Source: SZAS-18 sp038322235 (GTDB lineage: Bacteria; Verrucomicrobiota; Verrucomicrobiia; Chthoniobacterales; SZAS-18). From it: a stretch of 64,000 nucleotides of DNA. Location of the stretch: NCBI GenBank assembly GCA_038322235.1, contig JBBQFQ010000009.1:1-64000 (forward strand), in the 5' to 3' direction. Under the pieces are notes generated by a model. That model was not told the DNA's origin and did not search any database. It saw only the letters and a list, made by a program, of their open reading frames with translations. Positions 23,941 through 33,309 of the stretch are shown in pieces. The position numbers and the translations under genes were made by a program. Each line of letters opens with the position of its first letter. Position 1 is the stretch's first letter.

Positions 23941-26900
23941 TTACGGCGAGGTGACGCGCAGGCGGATGAAGCGATCCGGCGGAGTGACGCTGGGAATCGC
24001 CACCGTGTCGCGCACTTCCGTGGTGAACGTCGGCGGGCCGCCCGCATCGCTCACGACCACGCCGCCGCTGGCCACCATCGCTCCGCCCGCGGTGCTCTTG
24101 GCGAGTTCCGTCCAGACGCCGGTCAAGTCGTTGCTGGCTTCCACGATGTAGGTCAGGTCCGTGGCGACCGAGGAGCGATTGAAGCGGATCGAGTAGTAGT
24201 TCGTCCCGCTGTAAGTCCGCACCGTGCCGGTGTCATAGCTGGCCAGACCCACGTTCGCCACCGGGCTGAGCCCGAGAGCATAGGCCATGAGGTTCGTGAG
24301 GCCGTCGCCGTTCGGATCGGCCGTGGCCGCAGCATTCGGTCCGGTGAGCCCGAAGCTCGCGGTGTAGTTATTTGCCCGGGTCACCGCACTGAGGCTGAAG
24401 GTCTGCGTGGCGTTGGGCAGGTTGCCATTGCTGGCGGTGACCGTGATTCCGGGGAAGCTGCCGGTGCCGGCCGAGGTGGCGGTTCCGGAAAGCACGCCCG
24501 CGGCGGAGACGGTCAGACCCGGCGGCAGCGTGCCGGCGGTCAACGTGAAGGTCGGCGCCGGCGAGCCGTTGGCGGTGAAGGTGTGGCTGAACGGCGTCCC
24601 CACGATAACGGGGCCGGCGGGAGCCGCGCTGGTGATGGTCGGTGGAGTGGCGCCGCAGGGGCCGGTGCCGGAGGTGCAGACGCCAAGCGTGGCGGTTAGC
24701 TTCGTGCCGGAGGCGATCGAGGCGGTGTTGAACGAGAACTGCGTGAAGAGCGTCCCGGTAGTGGCGGACTGCACCCCGATCGTGGCGGAATTACCGCTCG
24801 CGCCCACGGCGTTCTGATAAACCAGCTCGAAGTTCGGCGAACCCTCGAGGAAGTTCACCGCGCAATTGATGGCGTTGCCGCCTGAGAAGGTCACTCCGCG
24901 CCAGATGATGGAGAAGGTGCGATTCGGTGCGACGCCGGACAGGAGGGTGTAAACGCCGTTGGTGGCGGTGGAAGTCGGGAGGTTCAAGTCGTCCCAGTAA
25001 ACGAAGACCGTCGGCAGATTGGCGGGAAACGTGCCAACGCCTCCGCTCGTGTTGGAAGCCGGCAGGGCGGCGTTGGTGTAGGCGGTGCTGCTGGTCGGTC
25101 CCACCGCGACCGTGCCATTAGTGCTGACGGTGAGGGACGAGCCGCCAGTCACGCTGGTGCCGTAGAGGCTGAAGTTGAAACCGGCCGGCGTCGAGATCGT
25201 GGCGACGGCATCGTCCGTCTGCGTCCCGGCCACGAGCGTGCCGCCTGCGGGCACGGTGGCGCCGGTGCTCGACACAAAGGCGTAGGACGGGATTTGACCG
25301 ACCGGCAGCGAAAACGTGCTGACCAGCGGCGAGCCACCGCCGGTGTAGGTCACCGTCAGGGAGAAGTTGGCCGAAGTGCCGCAGGTGATCCCGGCGGTGG
25401 TGCTGACCTGATAGGGCGTGGTGTTCGTCACGGCAGCCCCGCCGGCGATGAGGTCGGCGTAGGCGGAGGTCGTTTGCGTGATGGAGACGCCAGGGGTTGA
25501 GGTCGACAGAACCGCGGAGACGGCCGTCGCGTTGACGTTACCCGTGTTCTGCAGCGGAACGTTCAGCGTGTTGCATTCGTTCGGACGCAGGACGCCCGTG
25601 CCGCCCACGACCGGGGCGCCGGCGCCGACCGCGGGAGCCGAGGCGGGGTTGCCGTTGTAGACGACGAGCGCAAAATCCTGGTTGTTCCCGGCGACGGTCG
25701 GATCGGCGATCCCGGCGATATTCGTTGCGGTCACCGTCACCGTGAAGGTCCCAGTGGTACCGGCGGGCAGGAAGACACTCTCAACATTGTTTTTCGCGTC
25801 CGCCGTGCCGCCCGTCGTGGAGAGGCCGCCGGTGGCGTTGAAGACATTCCCCCGGTAGGTGTTGCCGCCGGCCACGACCGTCAGATCGAGGTTGTTGACG
25901 TAGGCATTGCCGCTGGTCGGTCCGGCCACATCCGTCCAGGCCAGCGTCACTCGGAGCGGCTTGCTGTTGTCGGTCACGGAACCGATGAACGTGCGCGTCT
26001 GGCCGGAAGCGGAGAAACGATCGCCCGTCACCTGATCGCGCACGATGCGGGTCACGCCATCGAAAGCCATGCCGAGATTCCCGTGGCCCATGCCCTGATT
26101 GTTCGAGGGAAGCTGGTCGTTGGCGCTGACGCCAACCATGTAGCGGGAGGTGTTCATCAAATACGCCTTCACCAGGGCGGGGCTAGGTGCGGCCGAACCC
26201 GCGGGGGCGCGGTTGGTCGCCAGGTAGACCGGATTATTGATGAACTGCTGGAAAACCAAAGCGGCTGCGCCGGCGATGGCCGGGGTGGAGTGGCTGGTGC
26301 CGGAGGAGGTCGAATACCACTGCTGCGCTTGGTTGTAGGGCGCGGCCCCGCTGTTCTGGGTGGGGAAGAAATCCGCCAACTGACCGGTCGTGGCCGTGTT
26401 GCCGGGTAGGCCGCAGACGCCATCTGCCCGGTAGGTGCTGACGGCCGTACCGGTCAGCGTGGACGTGGCCGTGACGAAGGTCATGCCCGTGATGTGCGTG
26501 CCACCAGCCATGATGTCGGGCTTCACCCGGCCATCGGTGCAGGGTCCGCGGCTGGAGAAGGCGATGACATCGTTGAAGGAATCCGCCGAAGTGTCCGGCG
26601 TGGAACAGCCGTCATTGCCGGCGGCATCGAGGCCGCCCGCTGCGATAGCATGGCTGCGGACGCCCTCGGCCGCGCCGACCGTGATGATGTTTTTGGCGCT
26701 GCCCGGCGACCCGATGGTGCTGGCTCCGGCGCCGTTGTTACCGGCCGCGAAAACCATCACCATCTGCTGGTTCCCCGCGGTGCCGGACTGGGCGTCGCGG
26801 GTCAGCGTATCGTACGCTTGGGAGTCAGCATTGTACGCCCCATTGGTCGGGGCACCCCAACTGTTCGAAGAAATGCGCGCTCCGGCCGCGTAGGCATTCG

Positions 26901-28185
26901 TGTGCAGCGTGCCGAAACTAGGATTGGTGTAGCCCGGATCGAAGATGGTCGAATTGCCCACCTTCACGAACGGGGCGATGCCCAAGCCGTAGCGGAACTG
27001 CTGCGCATCGGCGTGCGGAAACGTGGTGGTCGAGGTGGTGTTGCCGTTGACGGTGACCGACGTGGTTGGGACGAACCCGGCGATGATCGAGGTGTTCAAC
27101 TGGCCGTGCCCGCTGTTGCCGATGCCGGCGTCCGTGCCGGCGGTGCCGGCCGTCGTGCGATAGATTAGACGCGAGGCGAGGGTCTTGTTTCCGCTGCGGT
27201 AGAGCAAGAAATGATTCGGCGTCGTCGTGCCGTTATCCACGCCGTCGTCCGAGACGTCCACGGCGAAGCCCGAGCTGTCGAATTGCGCCTGGGTGAAGCC
27301 CCAGCCTGCGAGGGTGGTGAAGTAGTTGCCGGCATTGGGCACGTTGCCCGTCGTGTTTCCCGCCAGCACCATCGCCTGGGCCTCGTCATTCCGGCGCGGC
27401 TCGATGTAGCGATGGACCGAGACCACGTCCGGCCGGCTGGTGAGCGCGGCGAGCTGAGCGGGATCGAGCTGGAGGGTGAAATTCAGGTAGCCGCCCATTG
27501 CCCAGGGCTCGCGGAGCAGGTAGCCGCCCGCTGCCTTCAGGACGGCCAGCGTCTCGTCATTGATTTCCTTGTCCGCCACCAGCTGGACGCTGAGGAGCGC
27601 GGCGATTTCCCCGCCCTTTTTTCCCGAACCCAGCACGCTGGGGGCGAGTTTCCAGCGATCCTGCCACGGGCCGCCCCATTGCACCGCGGTGGCGACGTCT
27701 GTCACGCGCGCCTGCATGCGGCTGAGCGCGGCGGAAGTTCCCCAGACCAGATAAGCGTGGGTGGGAATGTATGTGACGATCCGGAGACCATCTGCTTCCA
27801 GCGCCTTGACCCACTCGGGCTGGATCGGCCCCGCAAATTGCACCAGGTGCAGTCGCTTCCCGCCGAAATCGCCCACGGCCGTGCGCAAGGCTTTCACCTC
27901 GGGCCGGGTCGTGTCCACGGTCTCCGCATTGAGCAGAATGCGGTCGGCGTCTTCGATCATCTCGCCGATGCCGGCGGAGACGAGCGCACTGGCGGTGGCG
28001 GCGTCCACGTCGACCACTCGATAAGATTCGTACTCGATCCCCGGAATGGCGAGGGCGCGATACTGCGGATGGTCCGCTCGCAAGCGAAGCTTCGCGGCCG
28101 GTGCGGGCGCGGCGAGGAGGGTCAGGAGGATTCCCGGGAGAATGCTGCGGGAAAGGACAGCTGCGAAGGGCGAAAGAGCGCGCAT
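23941..28185 (-). CDS. Secreted subtilisin-like (S8) serine protease with C-terminal beta domains
   Basis: This 1,414-residue protein starts at ATG 28185 (MRALSPFAAVLSRSILPG) with a signal peptide ending around APAPAAK. Residues about 25-280 look like a pro/inhibitor region. The S8 catalytic domain contains the Asp motif FAVDVSDDGVDNG (catalytic Asp about 313), the His motif NSGHGQLNTSIIAG (His360), an oxyanion Asn in VFAAGNNGAGAS, and the Ser motif SSGTSHSTPAIAG (Ser631). A P-domain-like beta-sandwich with RVTLAWTDVAGP follows, then CARDB-like repeats (GVLRPNECNTLNVPLQNTGN), an MAM/adhesion-like module, and a putative Ig domain (TLPPGLTVSAAGVLSGTAT). It ends with a DPNGDGLTNL calcium-type motif and has no sorting signal. 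It is probably an extracellular degradative protease. Confidence 0.9.
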   Translation of the reverse strand: MRALSPFAAVLSRSILPGILLTLLAAPAPAAKLRLRADHPQYRALAIPGIEYESYRVVDVDAATASALVSAGIGEMIEDADRILLNAETVDTTRPEVKALRTAVGDFGGKRLHLVQFAGPIQPEWVKALEADGLRIVTYIPTHAYLVWGTSAALSRMQARVTDVATAVQWGGPWQDRWKLAPSVLGSGKKGGEIAALLSVQLVADKEINDETLAVLKAAGGYLLREPWAMGGYLNFTLQLDPAQLAALTSRPDVVSVHRYIEPRRNDEAQAMVLAGNTTGNVPNAGNYFTTLAGWGFTQAQFDSSGFAVDVSDDGVDNGTTTPNHFLLYRSGNKTLASRLIYRTTAGTAGTDAGIGNSGHGQLNTSIIAGFVPTTSVTVNGNTTSTTTFPHADAQQFRYGLGIAPFVKVGNSTIFDPGYTNPSFGTLHTNAYAAGARISSNSWGAPTNGAYNADSQAYDTLTRDAQSGTAGNQQMVMVFAAGNNGAGASTIGSPGSAKNIITVGAAEGVRSHAIAAGGLDAAGNDGCSTPDTSADSFNDVIAFSSRGPCTDGRVKPDIMAGGTHITGMTFVTATSTLTGTAVSTYRADGVCGLPGNTATTGQLADFFPTQNSGAAPYNQAQQWYSTSSGTSHSTPAIAGAAALVFQQFINNPVYLATNRAPAGSAAPSPALVKAYLMNTSRYMVGVSANDQLPSNNQGMGHGNLGMAFDGVTRIVRDQVTGDRFSASGQTRTFIGSVTDNSKPLRVTLAWTDVAGPTSGNAYVNNLDLTVVAGGNTYRGNVFNATGGLSTTGGTADAKNNVESVFLPAGTTGTFTVTVTATNIAGIADPTVAGNNQDFALVVYNGNPASAPAVGAGAPVVGGTGVLRPNECNTLNVPLQNTGNVNATAVSAVLSTSTPGVSITQTTSAYADLIAGGAAVTNTTPYQVSTTAGITCGTSANFSLTVTYTGGGSPLVSTFSLPVGQIPSYAFVSSTGATVPAGGTLVAGTQTDDAVATISTPAGFNFSLYGTSVTGGSSLTVSTNGTVAVGPTSSTAYTNAALPASNTSGGVGTFPANLPTVFVYWDDLNLPTSTATNGVYTLLSGVAPNRTFSIIWRGVTFSGGNAINCAVNFLEGSPNFELVYQNAVGASGNSATIGVQSATTGTLFTQFSFNTASIASGTKLTATLGVCTSGTGPCGATPPTITSAAPAGPVIVGTPFSHTFTANGSPAPTFTLTAGTLPPGLTVSAAGVLSGTATSAGTGSFPGITVTASNGNLPNATQTFSLSAVTRANNYTASFGLTGPNAAATADPNGDGLTNLMAYALGLSPVANVGLASYDTGTVRTYSGTNYYSIRFNRSSVATDLTYIVEASNDLTGVWTELAKSTAGGAMVASGGVVVSDAGGPPTFTTEVRDTVAIPSVTPPDRFIRLRVTSP

Positions 28186-28315
28186 AGACGAACGAATTCG
28201 TCCGATGATACCTTTGCGCCCGCATGGCGCGAGTTCGAATCGCGCCATTCTACCGCTCGCCTCAAACAGCCTGGCGGCCTTGGTCAGCGTGAGCGCATTC
28301 GCGCTCGATCGCGCT

Positions 28316-30085
28316 TCACCGAAGGGCCGCCTCGAGCCGGGCGGCGAGATCGGTGATCTTCACGCGCTCCTGCGCGCCGCCATCGCGGTGGCGCAGTGTG
28401 ACCGTGTCGGCCAGCTCCGGACCTTTTTCGCCGAGGGTCTCGAAGTCGACCGTGGCGCAGAACGGCGTGCCGGCCTCGTCCTGCCGGGCGTAGCGCTTCC
28501 CGATCGATCCCGCTTCGTCATAGAAGCAGCTGAACGAGCGCTTGAGTGATTCGTAGATGCCCCGCGCCTTGGCGACGAGGTCCGGCTTGTTCTTCAAAAG
28601 CGGGAACACACCGAGCGTGACGGGCGCGACGCGCGGATGAAGCTCGAGCCTGGTGAGGGTTTCCTTCCCGCCTTTCGCGTCGGTCTTTTCGTCTTTCCGG
28701 TACGCGGCGCACAGAATCGCGAGGACGAGCCGGTCGAGGCCGGCGGACGGCTCGATGACGTGGGGGACGTAGAACCCGCGGAAGAACCGCTCGCACCACG
28801 TCTTCGTATATTCGTCGCTCCAGCCGCCCGCGGTCTTCGCGTGTTGCTCGGCGAGCTTTCGGTCGATGAACGCCGCGCGCTGCTCGTCGCTCCACTTGGC
28901 GCACGCCGCCTTGAGCGGTTCGTCGAAGAACTCAAGGGGTTTGCCGCTGTGCTGCTGGTGCTGGGTCAGATCGAAGTCTCCACGCGCGGCGATGCCTTCG
29001 AGTTCCTCCGTTCCGAAGGGGAACTTGAACAGGATGTCGACGCACGCCCGCGCGTAGTGCGCGAGGTCCTTGGCGGCGGGCCAGTCGAATCCGAGCAGTT
29101 CGGCCCCGAGCCCGATCGACGCGTAGAACTTCGTCCGCTCGGAGAGCCAATACCGGTGCCACATCTCCCAGCCCCAGTTCAGCTGGGGCGCGGAGAGATC
29201 GGCTCCCTCGTGCCACGGCGCGACGGACCCGTGGATGGCGTCGATCGCTTCATCCGGCGCGATGAAGAACTCGAGTTCCATCTGCTCGAACTCACGCGAG
29301 CGAAACGTATAGTTGCGGGGCGTGACCTCGTTGCGAAAGGCTTTGCCGATCTGGCAGATCCCGAAGGGCACCTTCACGCGCGTGGAATCGAGCACGTTCT
29401 TGAACTGCGCGAAGATCGCCTGCGCCGTTTCCGGACGCAGATACGCGACATCAGCCGCGGTCGCGGTCGGGCCCACGAACGTCTGCATCATCAGGTTGAA
29501 CGGCCGCGCTTCGCTGAGCGCGCCGCCGTCCTCCGGATGGAAATCCACCGAGTCCTTCACCTCGGCGAGCTTGTTCTCGCCGAGCAGCTCGATCGCGTCG
29601 GCCGCGACTCCGGAACCCGGCGCGTAAAAGGCCCTCGCGCGCTTGCGGAGCGTTTCGATGTGTTCGCCTCCGCGCAGCAGGATGCGCAGCGTCTTCGCGC
29701 TGCTCCAGCCGCCGGGAGCGGTCGCGCCGGTGTATTCGAGCACGTTGCCGGACTGCGGGTCCACGTGGTCCGCCCGGATGCGTTTGTTCGAGAGGGTCGA
29801 TTCCCGCATTAGATCCGCAAAGGTGTCCACGTGGCCGGACGCCCGCCAGACCCCTGGGTGCATGATGATGGTGGCATCGAGTCCCACCACATCCTCGCGT
29901 TCGCGAGTCATCGCGCGCCACCAGAGGTCGCGCAGGTTCCGCTTCAACTCCGCCCCGAGGGGGCCGTAGTCCCAGAAGCCACCGATGCCCCCGTAGATCT
30001 CGCTGGACTGATAGATGAAGCCACGGCGCTTGCAGAGGCTGACGATCTCCTCCATGCGCTCCTGATTGATTTTCGCGTCGGACAT
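28316..30085 (-). CDS. glyQS: Glycine--tRNA ligase, dimeric (alpha2) type
   Basis: This 589-residue protein charges tRNA-Gly with glycine. It is the single-chain class II enzyme (archaeal/eukaryotic/Gram-positive type), not the alpha2-beta2 form. It starts MSDAKINQERMEEIVSLCKR, then GFIYQSSEIYGGIGGFWDYGPLG in two adjoining stretches, the family's N-terminal signature. Motif 2 is present as GKAFRNEVTPRN with the ESREFEQMELEFF-type strand (here FRSREFEQMELEFF), and the C-terminal anticodon-binding domain includes RVAPVTLGVFPLL. Motif 3 is represented by EPSAGLDRLVLAIL. The length is slightly above typical because of an insertion around residues 100-170. It is encoded alone between a protease and the kinase array. 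All catalytic regions appear intact. Confidence 0.96.
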   Translation of the reverse strand: MSDAKINQERMEEIVSLCKRRGFIYQSSEIYGGIGGFWDYGPLGAELKRNLRDLWWRAMTREREDVVGLDATIIMHPGVWRASGHVDTFADLMRESTLSNKRIRADHVDPQSGNVLEYTGATAPGGWSSAKTLRILLRGGEHIETLRKRARAFYAPGSGVAADAIELLGENKLAEVKDSVDFHPEDGGALSEARPFNLMMQTFVGPTATAADVAYLRPETAQAIFAQFKNVLDSTRVKVPFGICQIGKAFRNEVTPRNYTFRSREFEQMELEFFIAPDEAIDAIHGSVAPWHEGADLSAPQLNWGWEMWHRYWLSERTKFYASIGLGAELLGFDWPAAKDLAHYARACVDILFKFPFGTEELEGIAARGDFDLTQHQQHSGKPLEFFDEPLKAACAKWSDEQRAAFIDRKLAEQHAKTAGGWSDEYTKTWCERFFRGFYVPHVIEPSAGLDRLVLAILCAAYRKDEKTDAKGGKETLTRLELHPRVAPVTLGVFPLLKNKPDLVAKARGIYESLKRSFSCFYDEAGSIGKRYARQDEAGTPFCATVDFETLGEKGPELADTVTLRHRDGGAQERVKITDLAARLEAALR

Positions 30086-30153
30086 AAGCGGGCCGGATGG
30101 ATAGACGCCGCGGGCAAAACCGCAATTTCCAATCGCCGTCGGCGTTCGGTCGC

Positions 30154-32910
30154 CTACTTCCCGGCCGCCAGTTTCTCAAAACGTGGATCTCCCCGCAGGG
30201 GATCCCACTGCGGATGCAGCCGCAGGTCGGTCCGCGCGAGATCCCCGGGGCGACTGAGGGCATTCGTCAGCAGCTCGATCGCGCGGTCGCGATCGCCGAT
30301 CCAGGCGAGCGCGACGGCCCCGCGCACCTCGATATCGGGTCCGCTCAGGGCGTCGCTCGCGGAGGGGCGCGCCGCCATCGCCTGCTGCACCATCTGCCGC
30401 GCGTCCTCCGCGCGTCCCAACAGCGCGAGCATCTGGGCCAGATAGGCCCGTTCGTAGGCCGCCTTTGGGTGATCGCTGATGAAGCCCTCGAGCGTCGCGG
30501 CGCAGCGCGTGAGGTGATCGCGGGCCGCTTCCCGATTTCCCAGCAGGTGGTTGGCCCAGCCGAGGAAATACGTGCTCGGGATCCGATACTGCGGCCCGCG
30601 CACTGGAACATCCGGCCGGGCGGCGAAGCGATCGATGAGCGAGTAGTAGTCGCGATCCATGAGGAAGAACCAGCCGATGTGCTGATCGCCCTCGGCGATG
30701 GTGCTCGCGAACCGCGCGAACGCCCTCCGATACGGCAGCCACTCGCCGCTCCGGTTCAGTTCCGCTCGCGCGAGGGCGGCCTGGACGTCGGGATTCGCCG
30801 GATAGAACTGCAGCAGTCGCCGGAGCACCTTCGCCGATTCCTCGTCCTTGTGCATGAAGCCGAGCGTTTCGGCATATTCGTTCACGATGCCGGCATCCGA
30901 GGGCGAAAGCTCCGCCGCGGCGCGGAATGCCTGCTCGGCCTCGTCCCACTGCCCGAGTCGGCGGCAGGCTGTCGCCACGGCGAATTTCACGTCCGGAATG
31001 TTCGGGCGGAGCTGCTCGGCGTAGCGGAATTCCGTGAGCGCGGCGGCGTAGTCGCGCTCGATCCGGTAGCGGAGATAGCCGGCGGCCATGTGCGCCTCCG
31101 GCAGCGTGCTGTCGAGCGCCAGCGCGGTCTCGGCGCTGCGTTTGACCGCTGCCTTCCGGGCATCGCTCACGTCGAAGCGGTACCAAAACATCTCGCTGTG
31201 CATCACGGCGAGCTGCGCATGCGCGAGCGCGAACGCCGGATCCTCCGCCACGGCGGCGTCGTATGCCGCGATGATCCGGCCGAGATCCTCGCGGTTCGAG
31301 GTGAGCATGCTCCGCCGCAGCTCCTGGGCGCGCTGATAGTGCGCGAGGGCGGCGGCGCTCTGGGTCGGACGACGCTCGATCGCGCCGGTTTCCTCAGGCG
31401 AGAGTCGCGCCTCGAGCGAGGCGGCGATCTTTTTGGCGAGCGCGGTCTGGAGGTCGAAGAGATCCTTCACATCGCCATCGAAACTCTCCGCCCAGACGGT
31501 GCGGTCGGTCGAGGCATCGACGAGTCCGGCGGAGACCCGCACGCGCGATCCCGAGCGCCGCACCGTGCCCTCGACGACCGAGCCCACGTTCAACGCGCCG
31601 GCGATCTGGCGGAGATTGCGGTCGCCCGAGCGGTAGGCCTGCACGGACGATCGGCCGATGATCCGGAGGTCGCGCACCTTCACGAGATTGATGATGACGT
31701 CCTCGTGGATGCCGTCCGCCACGCTGTCGTCGGCCTTGTCGCCGGTCAGGTTGAGGAAGGGCAGAACGGCCACCGACTTCCGGGAGGCCGGCGCCACGGG
31801 GGCGGCGGCGACGGCGAGTGCGGCCGGGGGTCGGCCGGGTTGGCGGAGGAACCAGCCGACGCCGAGTCCGGTCAGGACGAGCGCCGTGGCGGCGGCCGGC
31901 ATCAACCAGCGCGAGCGCTCGGCCGGCGGCGACCACGAGACCGTGGAATGGAAGGCTTCGTCGATGTCGGGCGGAGGCGCGAAGCCCTCGGATTCGAGTC
32001 CGCCCTCGATCCGCTGGCGCGCGGCCGTGAGCGCTTCGCGGAGGGCGGTGGCGTTGGGGAAGCGCTGCGCCCGGTCCTTCTTCAGGAGCCGCGCGACGAT
32101 CCCGCGCACACTCTCCGGCGCGTGTTGGATCCGCTCGAGCGGCGGAGCCTGGGAAACGTGCTGGTTGAGGAGCTCGCGCTGGGTGGGCGCGTGAAACGGC
32201 GGTGCGCCGGCCAGCATTTCCCAGAGGATGCAACCGAGGGCGTAGAGGTCCGAGCGCCCGTCGAGATCCCGCCGCTCCTCGCATTGCTCCGGGCTGGCGT
32301 AGCGGAGGGTGCCGCGGAATCCGAGCGTCTGGACGCTGTCGTGCTGGCCTTCGCCCTCGAAGGCCCGGGCGAGACCGAAGTCGATGATCTTTAACTGCCA
32401 CTCCCCGCTGCCACCGGTGTCGCTCGAGGAGGCGCGCACGGCCATCACGTTGGCCGGTTTGAGATCGCGATGGATGAGGTGCGCATCGTGGATCGCGCCG
32501 AGTCCCGCGGCGATCTGGCCGGCGAAGTCGAGGGCCTGGCGGGCGGGGAGGGGACCCCGCGCGCGCATCCAGGTGTGGAGCGGCTCGCCGGCAATGTACT
32601 CCATCGCGTAGAAATACGATCCCGGGGTATCGCCGAGGAAGAGGACGCTCGCGACATTCGGATGCCGCACCTTCGCCGCTGCGCGCGCCTCGCGCAGAAA
32701 GAGCGCCTGCGCCTCCGGATCGAACATCCGCGAGGGCGTGATGACCTTGAGCGTCACCTCCACGCGCAATCGTTCGTCGAACGCTTTGTAGGTGACGCCC
32801 ATTCCGCCCGTCCCCAACACCCACGGTGTCCCGTCCTCGTGCCGCTCTACGCGATAGTGCGCGAAGCGGACGTCGTCTGGCTGGGGTTCTTCGGGCGTCA
32901 GACGCGGCAT
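30154..32910 (-). CDS. Transmembrane Ser/Thr kinase with TolB/FlgO-like and TPR domains (paralogue 1)
   Basis: This 918-residue protein starts at ATG 32910 (MPRLTPEEPQPDD). The N-terminal Hanks-type kinase has the Gly loop GTGGMGVTYKA, Lys55 in EVTLKV, the catalytic loop HRDLKPAN (His147-Asn154), DFGLA (Asp177) and an activation-loop RYASPEQC; all catalytic residues are intact. A single helix near residues 345-363 (LMPAAATALVLTGLGVGWF) anchors it in the membrane. The extracytoplasmic part begins with a TolB/FlgO-like (COG5616) domain: VAVLPFLNLTGD, VADGIHEDVI, and VGSVVEGTVRRSGSRVRV. It continues with TPR repeats to the C-terminus. It is one of four tandem paralogues. Substrates and ligands are unknown. 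Confidence 0.9.
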   Translation of the reverse strand: MPRLTPEEPQPDDVRFAHYRVERHEDGTPWVLGTGGMGVTYKAFDERLRVEVTLKVITPSRMFDPEAQALFLREARAAAKVRHPNVASVLFLGDTPGSYFYAMEYIAGEPLHTWMRARGPLPARQALDFAGQIAAGLGAIHDAHLIHRDLKPANVMAVRASSSDTGGSGEWQLKIIDFGLARAFEGEGQHDSVQTLGFRGTLRYASPEQCEERRDLDGRSDLYALGCILWEMLAGAPPFHAPTQRELLNQHVSQAPPLERIQHAPESVRGIVARLLKKDRAQRFPNATALREALTAARQRIEGGLESEGFAPPPDIDEAFHSTVSWSPPAERSRWLMPAAATALVLTGLGVGWFLRQPGRPPAALAVAAAPVAPASRKSVAVLPFLNLTGDKADDSVADGIHEDVIINLVKVRDLRIIGRSSVQAYRSGDRNLRQIAGALNVGSVVEGTVRRSGSRVRVSAGLVDASTDRTVWAESFDGDVKDLFDLQTALAKKIAASLEARLSPEETGAIERRPTQSAAALAHYQRAQELRRSMLTSNREDLGRIIAAYDAAVAEDPAFALAHAQLAVMHSEMFWYRFDVSDARKAAVKRSAETALALDSTLPEAHMAAGYLRYRIERDYAAALTEFRYAEQLRPNIPDVKFAVATACRRLGQWDEAEQAFRAAAELSPSDAGIVNEYAETLGFMHKDEESAKVLRRLLQFYPANPDVQAALARAELNRSGEWLPYRRAFARFASTIAEGDQHIGWFFLMDRDYYSLIDRFAARPDVPVRGPQYRIPSTYFLGWANHLLGNREAARDHLTRCAATLEGFISDHPKAAYERAYLAQMLALLGRAEDARQMVQQAMAARPSASDALSGPDIEVRGAVALAWIGDRDRAIELLTNALSRPGDLARTDLRLHPQWDPLRGDPRFEKLAAGK

Positions 32911-33309
32911 CGGACCGCACGATATGGAGCCACCCCGCGGAAGGAAAGCGTGCCCTGCGCTGGCGATTACGCTTCCGGCGGAGGCTGGAAGCCGATGAAG
33001 ACGATCTTCATCGTCACGCGACAACAACGAATCATGGCTCGGGTGGATGGCGCCTGGCGCAGTTCACGGAGAGCACGCGGCGCCATCACTTGGAGTGCGG
33101 CACCCCTGTGCCGCTTTAGTGGACGACGATCGGCTCACGCTGAGACCGAACAAGGCAGCGGGTCAGACGACACTCCCGCTGCCTTGGACATTTGGCGGGC
33201 TGGTCGCATCTGATCGACGAGAAGCGGCAGTGGGCTTTCGCACTCCAGATCAGGGAGCACTGAGCCGCGCGAGCAGGCTTCCAGCGAATCGCGCTGGGCG
33301 CGCATTCGC
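32911..33309. other. Intergenic region between kinases 1 and 2, occupied by a REP-like element
   Basis: These ~400 bp contain no supported gene. The central part (33087-33250) is a hairpin-rich repeat element annotated separately. The right part next to kinase 1 should carry its promoter; no clear promoter motif stands out. Confidence 0.5.
33087..33250. repeat. REP/BIME-like inverted-repeat element, copy A
   Basis: The element opens with GGAGTGCGGCACCCCTGTGC and closes with the opposite-facing GCAGTGGGCTTTCGCACTCC. It contains two hairpins: GCGGCAC-CCCT-GTGCCGC at the left, and a perfect 11-bp stem AAGGCAGCGGG / CCCGCTGCCTT at 33152-33185. Related sequence occurs at 63044-63125 and more weakly at 57495-57545. 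The left hairpin of the 63-kb copy reads GCGGCAG-CCCT-CTGCCGC, a compensatory double change. Such elements are typically moved by RAYT transposases, and a RAYT remnant lies at 49.9-50.2 kb. Confidence 0.75.

Noticed and set aside
28222..28265. tRNA-like T-arm (GAGTTCGAATC with flanking GCGC stems)
   Set aside because: The T-stem has an A-G mismatch, the 3' end is not CCA-compatible, no 5' acceptor strand pairs with it and no D- or anticodon arm is found upstream. It may be a tRNA 3' remnant, but it is not a tRNA gene.
30097..32394. 765-residue plus-strand open frame opposite kinase 1
   Set aside because: Composition is Arg/His/Gly-rich without any domain, and it mirrors the coding strand of an intact kinase gene.
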